A stretch of DNA of 64,000 nucleotides. It comes from Gallionella sp. Lineage in GTDB: Bacteria; Pseudomonadota; Gammaproteobacteria; Burkholderiales; Gallionellaceae. The notes below the pieces were generated by a model. That model made no database searches, was not told the origin of the DNA, and saw only the letters and a list, made by a program, of their open reading frames with translations. Position numbers and translations under genes: made by a program. Numbering within the stretch: the first letter of the stretch is position 1; each line of letters opens with the position of its first letter. Of this stretch, positions 9,793 to 16,521 are shown one piece after another. The DNA lies in contig JAQTLM010000003.1 of NCBI GenBank assembly GCA_028714895.1, forward strand, positions 1-64,000. Reading direction: 5' to 3'.

Positions 9793-11226
9793 TTATCCCG
9801 CCACCCTCAACACCAACCCCTTCAAATACGCCCCCTCCGGAAAGCTGAGCAGCACCGGATGGTCGGCACTGGCGTGCAGATGATGGATGATCTGCGCATC
9901 CACCCCGGCATCGAGCGCCGCGCCGGCGACGATTTTCTGGAACAGGTCTTCGCTGATACCGCCGGAGCAGGAGTAGGTGGCGAGCAGGCCACCCGGCCTG
10001 AGCAGCTTGAAGGCGAGCAGGTTGATGTCCTTGTAGCCGCGCGCGGCTTTTTCGGCGAACGCGGCGGTGGGGGCGAACTTGGGCGGATCGAGGATGATGA
10101 AGTCGAAGCTGCGGCCCTGATCGCGCAGCTTGCGCAGCGCTTGGAACACGTCCGCTTCCATCCATTCGGCATGAGCCGCATCCAGGCCATTATTCGTTAA
10201 ATTCTGCTCGGCGATGCGCAACGCATCGCCCGACGCGTCGATCGACAGTACCGATTTCGCGCCGCCGCGCAGCGCGTACAGCGAGAAGCCGCCGGTGTAG
10301 CAGAAGCAGTTGAGCACATCCTTGTCGCGCGCCAAGGTTTCGGTCAGCGCGCGGTTGTCGCGCTGATCGAGATAGAAACCGGTCTTTTGCCCTTCCGCCA
10401 CATCCACTTTGAAACGCAGGCCGTGCTCCACCACTTCCACATTGTCTGGCAACGCGCCGCGCAGCACGCCGTTGCGCGGCTCCAGCCCTTCCAGCCCGCG
10501 CGAGTCAGAATCGGAGCGCTCGTAGATGCACGCTGGCTTGCACTGCTCCTGCAGGATGTCGGCGATGGTGTCGCGCCAGTGTTCCGCGCCCGCGCTGCCG
10601 ACCTGCATCACCAGCGTGTCGCCGTAGCGGTCGACGACCAGCCCCGGCAGGCCGTCAGATTCGGCGTGAATAAGACGCGCTCCGTTGTTCATCCCCTCAC
10701 CCCGACCCTCTGATGAACTACTAGCCATTCGACTAGGCTGGCAGAAGACTCCAGCCAAGTCGCTGGTTATCCCGCCTGCAGGAGAGGGGAGCAAAGCGCG
10801 GCGTGCCTCTAGCGCTGCACTGATGCGGCGGCGAAAAAACTCCGCGTCAATAACCTCCTCTTCGCGCCACGACCAGATGCGCGCGGTGATCTGTGAGCCG
10901 GCGTTATAGGCCGCCCACGCGAGAAAATTCCCCGAAGTATCGCGCACCGGCAAGGTGTCGCCACTATGAGGCGCGCCATCGACGCGCTCGACCGCGCCGG
11001 AAAAAATCCACGGGTGGCGGCGCAGCAAGGATTTATCCCGCCCCGCCTTGAGAGTAATGCCGGGTTGCGCGGCCGCATTGCCGGCGAGCGGTTGCGGTGT
11101 GCCGCGAGGAAGGTTCTTCTGCTCGCCAGACCGTTTCCCGCCATGTTTGGTCCGGTTGCGAAAATCCCGGTTTCCCTGCGATGGACGATGCGGTGTGGAG
11201 GGTTGTTTGGGTTTCTGGCTGGTCAT
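9793..11226 (-). CDS. rlmI: Class I SAM-dependent 23S rRNA methyltransferase, RlmI-like
   Basis: The protein resembles RlmI (m5C methylation of 23S rRNA). From the ATG at 11226 it has 477 residues. A basic, probably disordered N-terminal tail of about 55 residues precedes a PUA domain (KAGRDKSLLRRHPWIFSGAV). The catalytic half has LIHAESDGLPGLVVDRYGD, then a Rossmann domain (VLNCFCYTGGFSLYALRGGA) and FIILDPPKFAP. The start overlaps the xerC stop (ATGA); the longer frame upstream merely shadows xerC. Residues about 142-178 are a repeat-encoded insertion between EARRALL and GARLIHAES, with no frameshift. Assignment to the exact target base is by family only. Confidence 0.85.
   Translation of the reverse strand: MTSQKPKQPSTPHRPSQGNRDFRNRTKHGGKRSGEQKNLPRGTPQPLAGNAAAQPGITLKAGRDKSLLRRHPWIFSGAVERVDGAPHSGDTLPVRDTSGNFLAWAAYNAGSQITARIWSWREEEVIDAEFFRRRISAALEARRALLPSPAGGITSDLAGVFCQPSRMASSSSEGRGEGMNNGARLIHAESDGLPGLVVDRYGDTLVMQVGSAGAEHWRDTIADILQEQCKPACIYERSDSDSRGLEGLEPRNGVLRGALPDNVEVVEHGLRFKVDVAEGQKTGFYLDQRDNRALTETLARDKDVLNCFCYTGGFSLYALRGGAKSVLSIDASGDALRIAEQNLTNNGLDAAHAEWMEADVFQALRKLRDQGRSFDFIILDPPKFAPTAAFAEKAARGYKDINLLAFKLLRPGGLLATYSCSGGISEDLFQKIVAGAALDAGVDAQIIHHLHASADHPVLLSFPEGAYLKGLVLRVAG
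10691..10792. repeat. Nested palindromic element inside the rlmI-like gene (copy B)
   Basis: The inner palindrome (10711-10770, 60 bp) reads TGATGAACTACTAGCCATTC to CCAAGTCGCTGGTTAT, with a GGCTGG/CCAGCC inner stem. It interrupts a REP-like hairpin whose halves are CCCCTCACCCCGACCCTC on the left and CCCGCCTGCAGGAGAGGGGA on the right. Orientation is opposite to the gatB copy, yet the gene frame stays open through the whole unit. Confidence 0.85.
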
Positions 11227-12143
11227 ATTTTTTCTTGGGTCTTCTTCTTGGCGCGCGGGTGCGCCGCGTCGTAAATCTTGCTGAGATACTGGAAATCGAG
11301 GTGGGTGTACACCTGCGTGGTGGAGATGCTGGCGTGGCCGAGCATTTCCTGCACCGCGCGCAAGTCGCCGCTGGATTGCAGCACATGCGTGGCGAACGAA
11401 TGGCGCAGCAGATGCGGGTGCACGTTGCTGGTGATGCCCTGTCTGATGCCCCATTGCTTCATGCGCAACTGCACCACGCGCGGCGAGATGCGGCTGCCGC
11501 GCTGCCCGACGAACAGCGCGGGTTCATCGGCTTTGGCAAGCTGGTCGCGCACCGCCAGCCAGGCCTGCAATGCGGCGCCGGCGAAAGTCCCGAGCGGCAC
11601 GACGCGCGTCTTGCTGCCCTTGCCGGTGACGCGCACTTCGCCTGCTTGTATGTCGGCCTGCATCGGTTCACGGTCGAGGCTGACCAGTTCGGCCAGGCGC
11701 AGGCCGGAGGAATAGAACAACTCGAACATCGCCTTGTCGCGGATCGCTTCCGGCGTGTCGGCCGGCAGGTCGACCATGCGCGCCGCCTCGTCGGGCGACA
11801 GGGCTTGCGGCAGGGTCTTCGGCGACTTGGGCGCGCGCAGGCCGATGCAGGGATTGTCGGCCAGACCGTGGTCGCGCATCAGGTAAGTGAAGAAGCCGCG
11901 CCACGCCGACAGCATGCGCGCCAGCGAACGTCCGCCCAAGCCCTTGCTGTGCAGTTGCGCGACAAAGCGGCGGATGTGGTGAATTTTAAGATTGGCCAGC
12001 GGCGTATCGGCGGCCAGTTCGAACAGATGCCTGAGGTCGCGCGCGTAATTCTCGGCAGTCAGTGCGGAGTATTGCTTTTCGTTGCGCAGCCACGCCAGGT
12101 AGCCATTCAGATATGTTTGATTGGGCTCGGCGGCGTTGGTCAT
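11223..12143 (-). CDS. xerC: Tyrosine recombinase XerC
   Basis: XerC, with XerD, resolves chromosome dimers at dif. The sequence has the N-terminal SAM-like core-binding domain and the catalytic domain with the Arg of SSGLRLAELVSL, the Lys of TGKGSKTRVVPLG, HLLRHSFATH, and LGHASISTTQVYTH with the nucleophile Tyr. I place the start at the ATG at 12143 (MTNAAEPNQTY, 306 residues) because the alternative ATG at 12158 lies inside the inverted-repeat element that begins at 12147. It overlaps the downstream rRNA methyltransferase by four bases, and follows dapF and the DUF484 gene. Confidence 0.93.
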   Translation of the reverse strand: MTNAAEPNQTYLNGYLAWLRNEKQYSALTAENYARDLRHLFELAADTPLANLKIHHIRRFVAQLHSKGLGGRSLARMLSAWRGFFTYLMRDHGLADNPCIGLRAPKSPKTLPQALSPDEAARMVDLPADTPEAIRDKAMFELFYSSGLRLAELVSLDREPMQADIQAGEVRVTGKGSKTRVVPLGTFAGAALQAWLAVRDQLAKADEPALFVGQRGSRISPRVVQLRMKQWGIRQGITSNVHPHLLRHSFATHVLQSSGDLRAVQEMLGHASISTTQVYTHLDFQYLSKIYDAAHPRAKKKTQEKI

Positions 12144-12146
12144 AAA

Positions 12147-12302
12147 TTCGTCATTCACGCGAAGGTGGCAATCCAGTTAATGAATATGCCTCCCCGCAGG
12201 GCGAGGACCAAACCAAAAGGCATGTTGAATAAAACGCTGGATGGCCGTTCCTCGAAACATCGGCCTCCGGCCTTGTTTTCCCGCCTTCGCGTGAATGACG
12301 AA
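12147..12302. repeat. MITE-like element with 19-bp terminal inverted repeats
   Basis: TTCGTCATTCACGCGAAGG at 12147-12165 is repeated exactly inverted at 12284-12302. A second inner pair is GGCAATCCAG near 12167 and CTGGATGGCC near 12237. The 156-bp unit fills nearly all of the xerC-DUF484 spacer and borders the xerC start codon. It belongs to the widely dispersed 'CGTCATTC-CGCGAAGG' type of proteobacterial repeat. No transposase gene is nearby. Confidence 0.75.
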
Positions 12303-12325
12303 GTATGGATATTTGAAATTATCCA

Positions 12326-12955
12326 CTAGTGATCAAGCTGCGGATGCAATGCACTGCCTACCGCCTCGGCAATGCGCTGCAGGAGCACTGTGCCCATCTC
12401 CGGGTAGAAACGTTGCTTGTCTTCGCTGGCCAGCACCAACAGGCCGATGGTCTCGCTGCCCGCGTGCAGCGGCAGGTAGGCGAACGAATGCAACTGCGCG
12501 GCAGCTTCGCCGAACCAACCGGCGGTATCGTGCGCGGCGTGATGCAGGCAGACCGGTTGCGCCTGCGCATCGGCGAACGCCAGCACTTCCGCGCCAGGCG
12601 GATTGACCTGCCACAGGCGCAATGCCGTATGCGGTATCGCGAAGATTTCGCGCAGCAGATGCGGGATCATTTCCTGCAGAGTGGCCAGGTCGCGCGCGGC
12701 AAACAGCGCGACGACGAACTCATGCACCTTGTATTGCAGTACATCGTTCTCCTTGGCGAATTCGATAAGCTCATGCAGCTTTTTTTCCAGTTCCTTGTTC
12801 TTCTCGCGCAGCGCGAGTAGTTGCCGCTCGCTCAACGAAATGGTGCGCCCGCCGTGCGGGTGCGGCAGGGTGATTTGCGCCAGCGTCTCAAGATGCTCCT
12901 CGAAAAATTGCGGGTTATCCTGCAAATATTGTGCGACGTCTTCAGCTCTCATCAT
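12326..12955 (-). CDS. DUF484 family protein
   Basis: A 209-residue cytoplasmic protein of the DUF484 family, recognisable from the N-terminal AEDVAQYLQDNPQFFEEH and the SERQLLALREKN motif, followed by a short coiled coil (about 45-75) and a GAF-like C-terminal half. The biochemical role is not established. The dapF-DUF484-xerC order is conserved in proteobacteria, which hints at a link with cell-wall or chromosome processing but proves nothing. Two adjacent ATG codons (12955 and 12952) are possible starts. Confidence 0.85.
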   Translation of the reverse strand: MMRAEDVAQYLQDNPQFFEEHLETLAQITLPHPHGGRTISLSERQLLALREKNKELEKKLHELIEFAKENDVLQYKVHEFVVALFAARDLATLQEMIPHLLREIFAIPHTALRLWQVNPPGAEVLAFADAQAQPVCLHHAAHDTAGWFGEAAAQLHSFAYLPLHAGSETIGLLVLASEDKQRFYPEMGTVLLQRIAEAVGSALHPQLDH

Positions 12956-12961
12956 GGCTCC

Positions 12962-13792
12962 CTATAAATTGATTTCGCCGGCAAATACCGTAATCGCCGG
13001 GCCGGTCATCAGCACCTGCTGTCCTTCTCCGGCCCACGCGATAATCAGCGCGCCGCCGTGTGTCGCGACATTTACCGTACTGTCCAGCAGGCCGCGCCGG
13101 ATGCCCGCCACCACTGCCGCACAGGCTCCGGTGCCGCACGACAGGGTTTCGCCCGTGCCGCGCTCATACACGCGCAACCGGATATGCTGGCGGTCCATGA
13201 TCTGCATGAAACCGGCATTGACGCGCCTGGGGAAGCGCGGATGACGTTCGATGAGCGGCCCCAGTTTTTCCACCGGCGCGCGCTCGACATCCGCCACCAC
13301 CTGCACCGCGTGCGGATTGCCCATCGACAGCGCGCTAATCTGTAGCGTCTCACCTGCCACATCCAGCGGCTCGCTCGCCGCGCCGCTGCCGCCGTCGAAC
13401 GGGATAAGCGCCGCATCAAAAATCGGCGCGCCCATATTCACCGTCACGCACCCGTTATCTTCGAGGCGCGGCGTAATCAAACCGCTCTTGGTTTCCACGA
13501 CGATCTCGCGCTTGGGTGTGAGCTTCTGGTCATGCACGAAACGTACGAAGCAGCGCGCGCCGTTGCCGCATTGTTCCACCTCGCCGCCGTCCGCGTTGAA
13601 AATGCGATAGCGGAAATCGGCTGCGGCGCGCTGCGCCTTCTCCACCAGCAGTATCTGGTCGCAGCCCACGCCGAAATGGCGGTCAGCGAGCAGGCGCAAC
13701 TGTTCCGGCGACAACTCGACTTTCTGGCGTACCCCGTCCAGCACCACGAAATCGTTGCCGGCGCCATGCATCTTGGTGAACTTTAACAGCAT
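12962..13792 (-). CDS. dapF: Diaminopimelate epimerase
   Basis: DapF converts LL- to meso-diaminopimelate, the last step before meso-DAP goes to peptidoglycan or to lysine. The 276-residue protein begins [19 protein letters not shown], the classic N-terminal signature. The two catalytic cysteines are in EQCGNGARC and [11 protein letters not shown]. Length and motifs are complete. It is upstream of the DUF484 gene by six bases, and seven bases downstream of tag, so all appear co-transcribed. Confidence 0.97.
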   Translation of the reverse strand: MLLKFTKMHGAGNDFVVLDGVRQKVELSPEQLRLLADRHFGVGCDQILLVEKAQRAAADFRYRIFNADGGEVEQCGNGARCFVRFVHDQKLTPKREIVVETKSGLITPRLEDNGCVTVNMGAPIFDAALIPFDGGSGAASEPLDVAGETLQISALSMGNPHAVQVVADVERAPVEKLGPLIERHPRFPRRVNAGFMQIMDRQHIRLRVYERGTGETLSCGTGACAAVVAGIRRGLLDSTVNVATHGGALIIAWAGEGQQVLMTGPAITVFAGEINL

Positions 13793-13798
13793 TCTTGG

Positions 13799-14401
13799 TT
13801 ATTCCTTTTTGTCGCTTAATTCGGCGTGCCGGAAACAATTCGTGACATGGTCGTTGACCATGCCGGTCGCCTGCATCAGGGCGTAGCAAATCGTCGTGCC
13901 GGCGAATTTGAAGCCGCGCCGCTTCAATTCCCTGCTCATCGCGTCGGACTCGGGCGCGCTGGCCGGCACATCGGCGAGGCTGCGCCATGCATTCTGCCTG
14001 GGCTTGCCCTCGACGAACTGCCAGATAAACGCTTCGAAACTGCCCGACGCCTCCTGCACATCCAGGAATTTTTGCGCATTGACGATGGCGGCCTCCAATT
14101 TCAAACGATTGCGCACGATACCCGCATCCTGCAGCAGCGATTCTATTTTATTCGCGTCATAACGGGCAATGCGCGCCGCGTCGAAATTATCGAAGGCGGC
14201 GCGATAGTTTTCGCGCTTGCGCAAAATAGTGATCCAGCTCAAGCCCGCCTGTGCGCCTTCCAGGATCAGAAATTCAAACAGGCGCCGGTCGTCATGCAGC
14301 GGCACGCCCCATTCGCGGTCATGATAGGTTTGATACAGCGCATCGCTGCCCGCCCAGGCGCAACGCGGTTTATTCAAGGATGCCGGTCTGGAGAAGGGCA
14401 T
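13799..14401 (-). CDS. tag: DNA-3-methyladenine glycosylase I
   Basis: Tag excises 3-methyladenine from alkylated DNA in base-excision repair. The chosen ATG at 14401 gives 200 residues starting MPFSRPASLNKPRCAWAGSD; the upstream extension to 14440 adds 13 atypical residues. Motifs include YHDREWGVPLHDDRRLFEF, GLSWITILRKRENYR and the C-terminal GFKFAGTTICYALMQATGM followed by the zinc-ligand His region. Standard length. It is the first gene of the tag-dapF-DUF484-xerC-rlmI run. Confidence 0.94.
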   Translation of the reverse strand: MPFSRPASLNKPRCAWAGSDALYQTYHDREWGVPLHDDRRLFEFLILEGAQAGLSWITILRKRENYRAAFDNFDAARIARYDANKIESLLQDAGIVRNRLKLEAAIVNAQKFLDVQEASGSFEAFIWQFVEGKPRQNAWRSLADVPASAPESDAMSRELKRRGFKFAGTTICYALMQATGMVNDHVTNCFRHAELSDKKE

Positions 14402-14546
14402 GTTGATAGCTTGATATTTTAGAGGCGCACAAGATAACACTTTTACGCCGCATTGCCGCGCACATTACCCCTGCCATGCCGCAAAGAACGGGGAGGCTGC
14501 ATGGACGGGCTGGCCAAAAAACGTTATGCTGCTCACCTTACAAAAT

Positions 14547-14623
14547 GCGCTCGTAGCTCAGCTGGATAGAGTATTGGTTTCCGAAGCCAAGGGTCGTGGG
14601 TTCGACTCCCGCCGAGCGCACCA
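14547..14623 (+). tRNA. tRNA-Arg (anticodon CCG)
   Basis: A full cloverleaf is seen in 77 bases including an encoded CCA. The acceptor stem GCGCTCG pairs with CGAGCGC. The D arm is GCTC/GAGT, the anticodon arm TTGGT/GCCAA holds the loop TTCCGAA, and the T arm GTGGG-TTCGACT-CCC has the normal TTCGA. The anticodon CCG at 14581-14583 reads CGG arginine codons. Confidence 0.97.
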
Positions 14624-14690
14624 GATCAGTAACGAAATTTGCCTGCCTTATGAAACTGTCGAGTAATTTGTGCGCCAGCGCCTCCTTAAC

Positions 14691-14775
14691 GTGAAACTCG
14701 CGCAGCGATTCGTTTGCCTCCTCGCCCGCTTGCGGGAGAGGATTGAGGTGAGGGAAACGGGCATGACGAGTTTCA
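14691..14775. repeat. REP-like hairpin flanked by 9-bp inverted repeat
   Basis: The core CTCGCCCGCTTGCGGGAGAG (14721-14740) is a REP-type hairpin of the same GC-rich family that hosts the nested palindromes, but here it is uninterrupted and followed by GATTGAGGTGAGGGAAACGG. TGAAACTCG at 14692-14700 is repeated inverted at 14767-14775. It lies between tRNA-Arg and the heme A synthase gene. Confidence 0.65.
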
Positions 14776-14842
14776 TTATCATGAGTGGCTGCTCTCCATG
14801 CCCGTTAGGGCGGATTAACTTGCCGCATCAGGAGCACCCAAC

Positions 14843-15913
14843 ATGCTGATCCAGCTTGCCATCATCGGGATGATCGCGGCCATGCTGCCGCTATCGATCG
14901 TCTGGGTATCCGACAACCCGGACAAATACCGCAAACTGGTATGGGTCACCCTGTTCCTGACGTTCGACCTCATCATGTTCGGCGCCTTCACCCGGCTGAC
15001 CGACTCCGGACTCGGCTGCCCGGATTGGCCGGGCTGCTACGGGCAGGCCGACCCGATGCGGGCGCATGCGGACATCAGCGCCGCCGAAGCCGCGATGCCG
15101 ACCGGCCCGGTGACGGTCATGAAGGCATGGATCGAGATGATCCACCGCTACCTGGCGATGGCGATCGGTGTGCTGATCATATCGACCATGGTGATTGCAT
15201 GGCGCAAATGGCGGCAATCCGGCCGCAAGGAAACCCGTTTTTCGCCGTTATTCCCGACGCTGCTGTTCGGATTCGTCTGCCTGCAGGGCGCTTTCGGCGC
15301 ATGGACGGTGACGATGAAACTGCAACCGATCATCGTGACCACCCACCTGTTGCTGGGCATGGCCTTGCTGGCGCTTCTGGCCTGGCTCGGCGCGCGCCAG
15401 ACCGATCATGCCCCGGTGCCGCAAGCGGCTGCGGCGTTGCGCCTGCCGGCGGTGCTGGCGGCCCTGTTGCTGACGATACAGATCGCGCTCGGCGGCTGGG
15501 TCAGCAGCAATTATGCGGCACTGGCCTGCACCGATTTCCCGCTGTGCCAGGGCATGCTGTTGCCGACTATGGACTTCACGCACGGCTTTGCGCTGTGGCG
15601 CGACCTGGGCAAAACCGCCGGCGGCGAATTCCTGCCGTTCGCGGCATTGACCTCGATCCATTGGGTGCACCGCATCTTCGCCTTTGCCGTGATCGCGCTG
15701 GTTGCATGGGTGGCGCTGAAAGCCCGCAAAATCGACGGGCTGCACAAGACCGCGCGCTGGCTGCTGGCCGGGATCGCGCTGCAATTCGCGACCGGCGTTC
15801 TGACGGTCTACCTGGATTTTCCGCTGGCGCTGGCGGTGATCCACAATGGCGGCGCGGCGCTGCTCGTACTGTTGCTGGCCATGCTGAACTACAAAATCCG
15901 GCTCGCCAGATAA
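14843..15913 (+). CDS. ctaA: Heme A synthase, CtaA/COX15 family
   Basis: This inner-membrane enzyme oxidises heme O to heme A for aa3-type cytochrome oxidases. The 356-residue protein has about eight membrane segments. Typical COX15-type blocks are visible: FGAFTRLTDSGLGCPDWPGC near residue 50, EMIHRYLA, the His of IIVTTHLLLGM, then SIHWVHRIFAF and AVIHNGGAALL. The four His residues are those expected to hold the two hemes. No cox structural genes or ctaB are seen in the window, so it is a stand-alone copy here. A GGAG ribosome site precedes the ATG. Confidence 0.92.
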   Translation: MLIQLAIIGMIAAMLPLSIVWVSDNPDKYRKLVWVTLFLTFDLIMFGAFTRLTDSGLGCPDWPGCYGQADPMRAHADISAAEAAMPTGPVTVMKAWIEMIHRYLAMAIGVLIISTMVIAWRKWRQSGRKETRFSPLFPTLLFGFVCLQGAFGAWTVTMKLQPIIVTTHLLLGMALLALLAWLGARQTDHAPVPQAAAALRLPAVLAALLLTIQIALGGWVSSNYAALACTDFPLCQGMLLPTMDFTHGFALWRDLGKTAGGEFLPFAALTSIHWVHRIFAFAVIALVAWVALKARKIDGLHKTARWLLAGIALQFATGVLTVYLDFPLALAVIHNGGAALLVLLLAMLNYKIRLAR

Positions 15914-15933
15914 ATCGGTATTGGAACAGGTTT

Positions 15934-15965
15934 GTTGGGTTACGCGATAAAACCGCTAACCCAAC
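15934..15965. repeat. Inverted repeat between convergent ctaA and Ehr operon
   Basis: GTTGGGTTA at 15934-15942 pairs with TAACCCAAC at 15957-15965. This is a common dispersed proteobacterial hairpin. It could act as a transcription barrier for both convergent genes, but it has no T-run on either side. Confidence 0.65.
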
Positions 15966-15973
15966 CTACATAA

Positions 15974-16519
15974 CTACGTTTTCTGCGCACCGATCGCGGT
16001 AAGGATGCCTTGCAGGATCGCCGTCGGCGTGGGCGGACAGCCGCTCACCACCACATCCACAGGAATCACGCCGGAAACTTTTCCGCAACTGGCGTAGCTT
16101 TCGCCCGCGCCACCTGCACCATTTGCAGCAAAGATGCCGCCGTCGCAACCGCAATCGCCAACCACCACCACCAGCTTGGGTTCCGGCATCGCATCGAAGG
16201 CGCGCTTGAGCGCGGTCACCATGTGGCGCGACACCGGGCCGGTGACCAGCAGCATGTCCGCATGGCGCGGGCTGGCGACGAACTTGATGCCCAATCCCTC
16301 GATGTTGTAATAGGCGTTGTTTAGCGCCCTGATTTCCAGTTCGCAGCCGTTGCACGAACCGGCATCCACCTGGCGGATGCTCAGTGCGCCGCCGAATGCG
16401 CGCAGGATTTCCTGCTGGAGCCGTTGCGGTTCGACGCGCATGGCCTCATCCGGCAGCGGCGGCGCCTCGGTCTTGATGCCCGTCCTGATGATCTGCCTGA
16501 TGATTTGATAGGTAGGCAT
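15974..16519 (-). CDS. NuoB/HyfI-like iron-sulfur subunit of an Ehr-type complex
   Basis: This 181-residue protein is the NuoB/HycG/HyfI-type small subunit, expected to hold the terminal N2-like [4Fe-4S] cluster. The cysteines are in SCNGCELEI (about residues 55-63), GDCGCDGG (about 123-130), SCGKV and SGCPPTP near the C-terminus. It lacks the large C-terminal extension of classical hydrogenase small subunits. It is the last gene of the operon, two bases after the large-subunit stop. Its place next to a large subunit without [NiFe] cysteines argues for an energy-converting hydrogenase-related complex and against a hydrogenase. Confidence 0.85.
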   Translation of the reverse strand: MPTYQIIRQIIRTGIKTEAPPLPDEAMRVEPQRLQQEILRAFGGALSIRQVDAGSCNGCELEIRALNNAYYNIEGLGIKFVASPRHADMLLVTGPVSRHMVTALKRAFDAMPEPKLVVVVGDCGCDGGIFAANGAGGAGESYASCGKVSGVIPVDVVVSGCPPTPTAILQGILTAIGAQKT

Positions 16520-16521
16520 AG

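Noticed and set aside
11227..11454. N-terminal 76-codon extension of the rRNA methyltransferase
   Set aside because: It overlaps xerC out of frame; the ATG at 11226 overlaps the xerC stop in the usual ATGA way.
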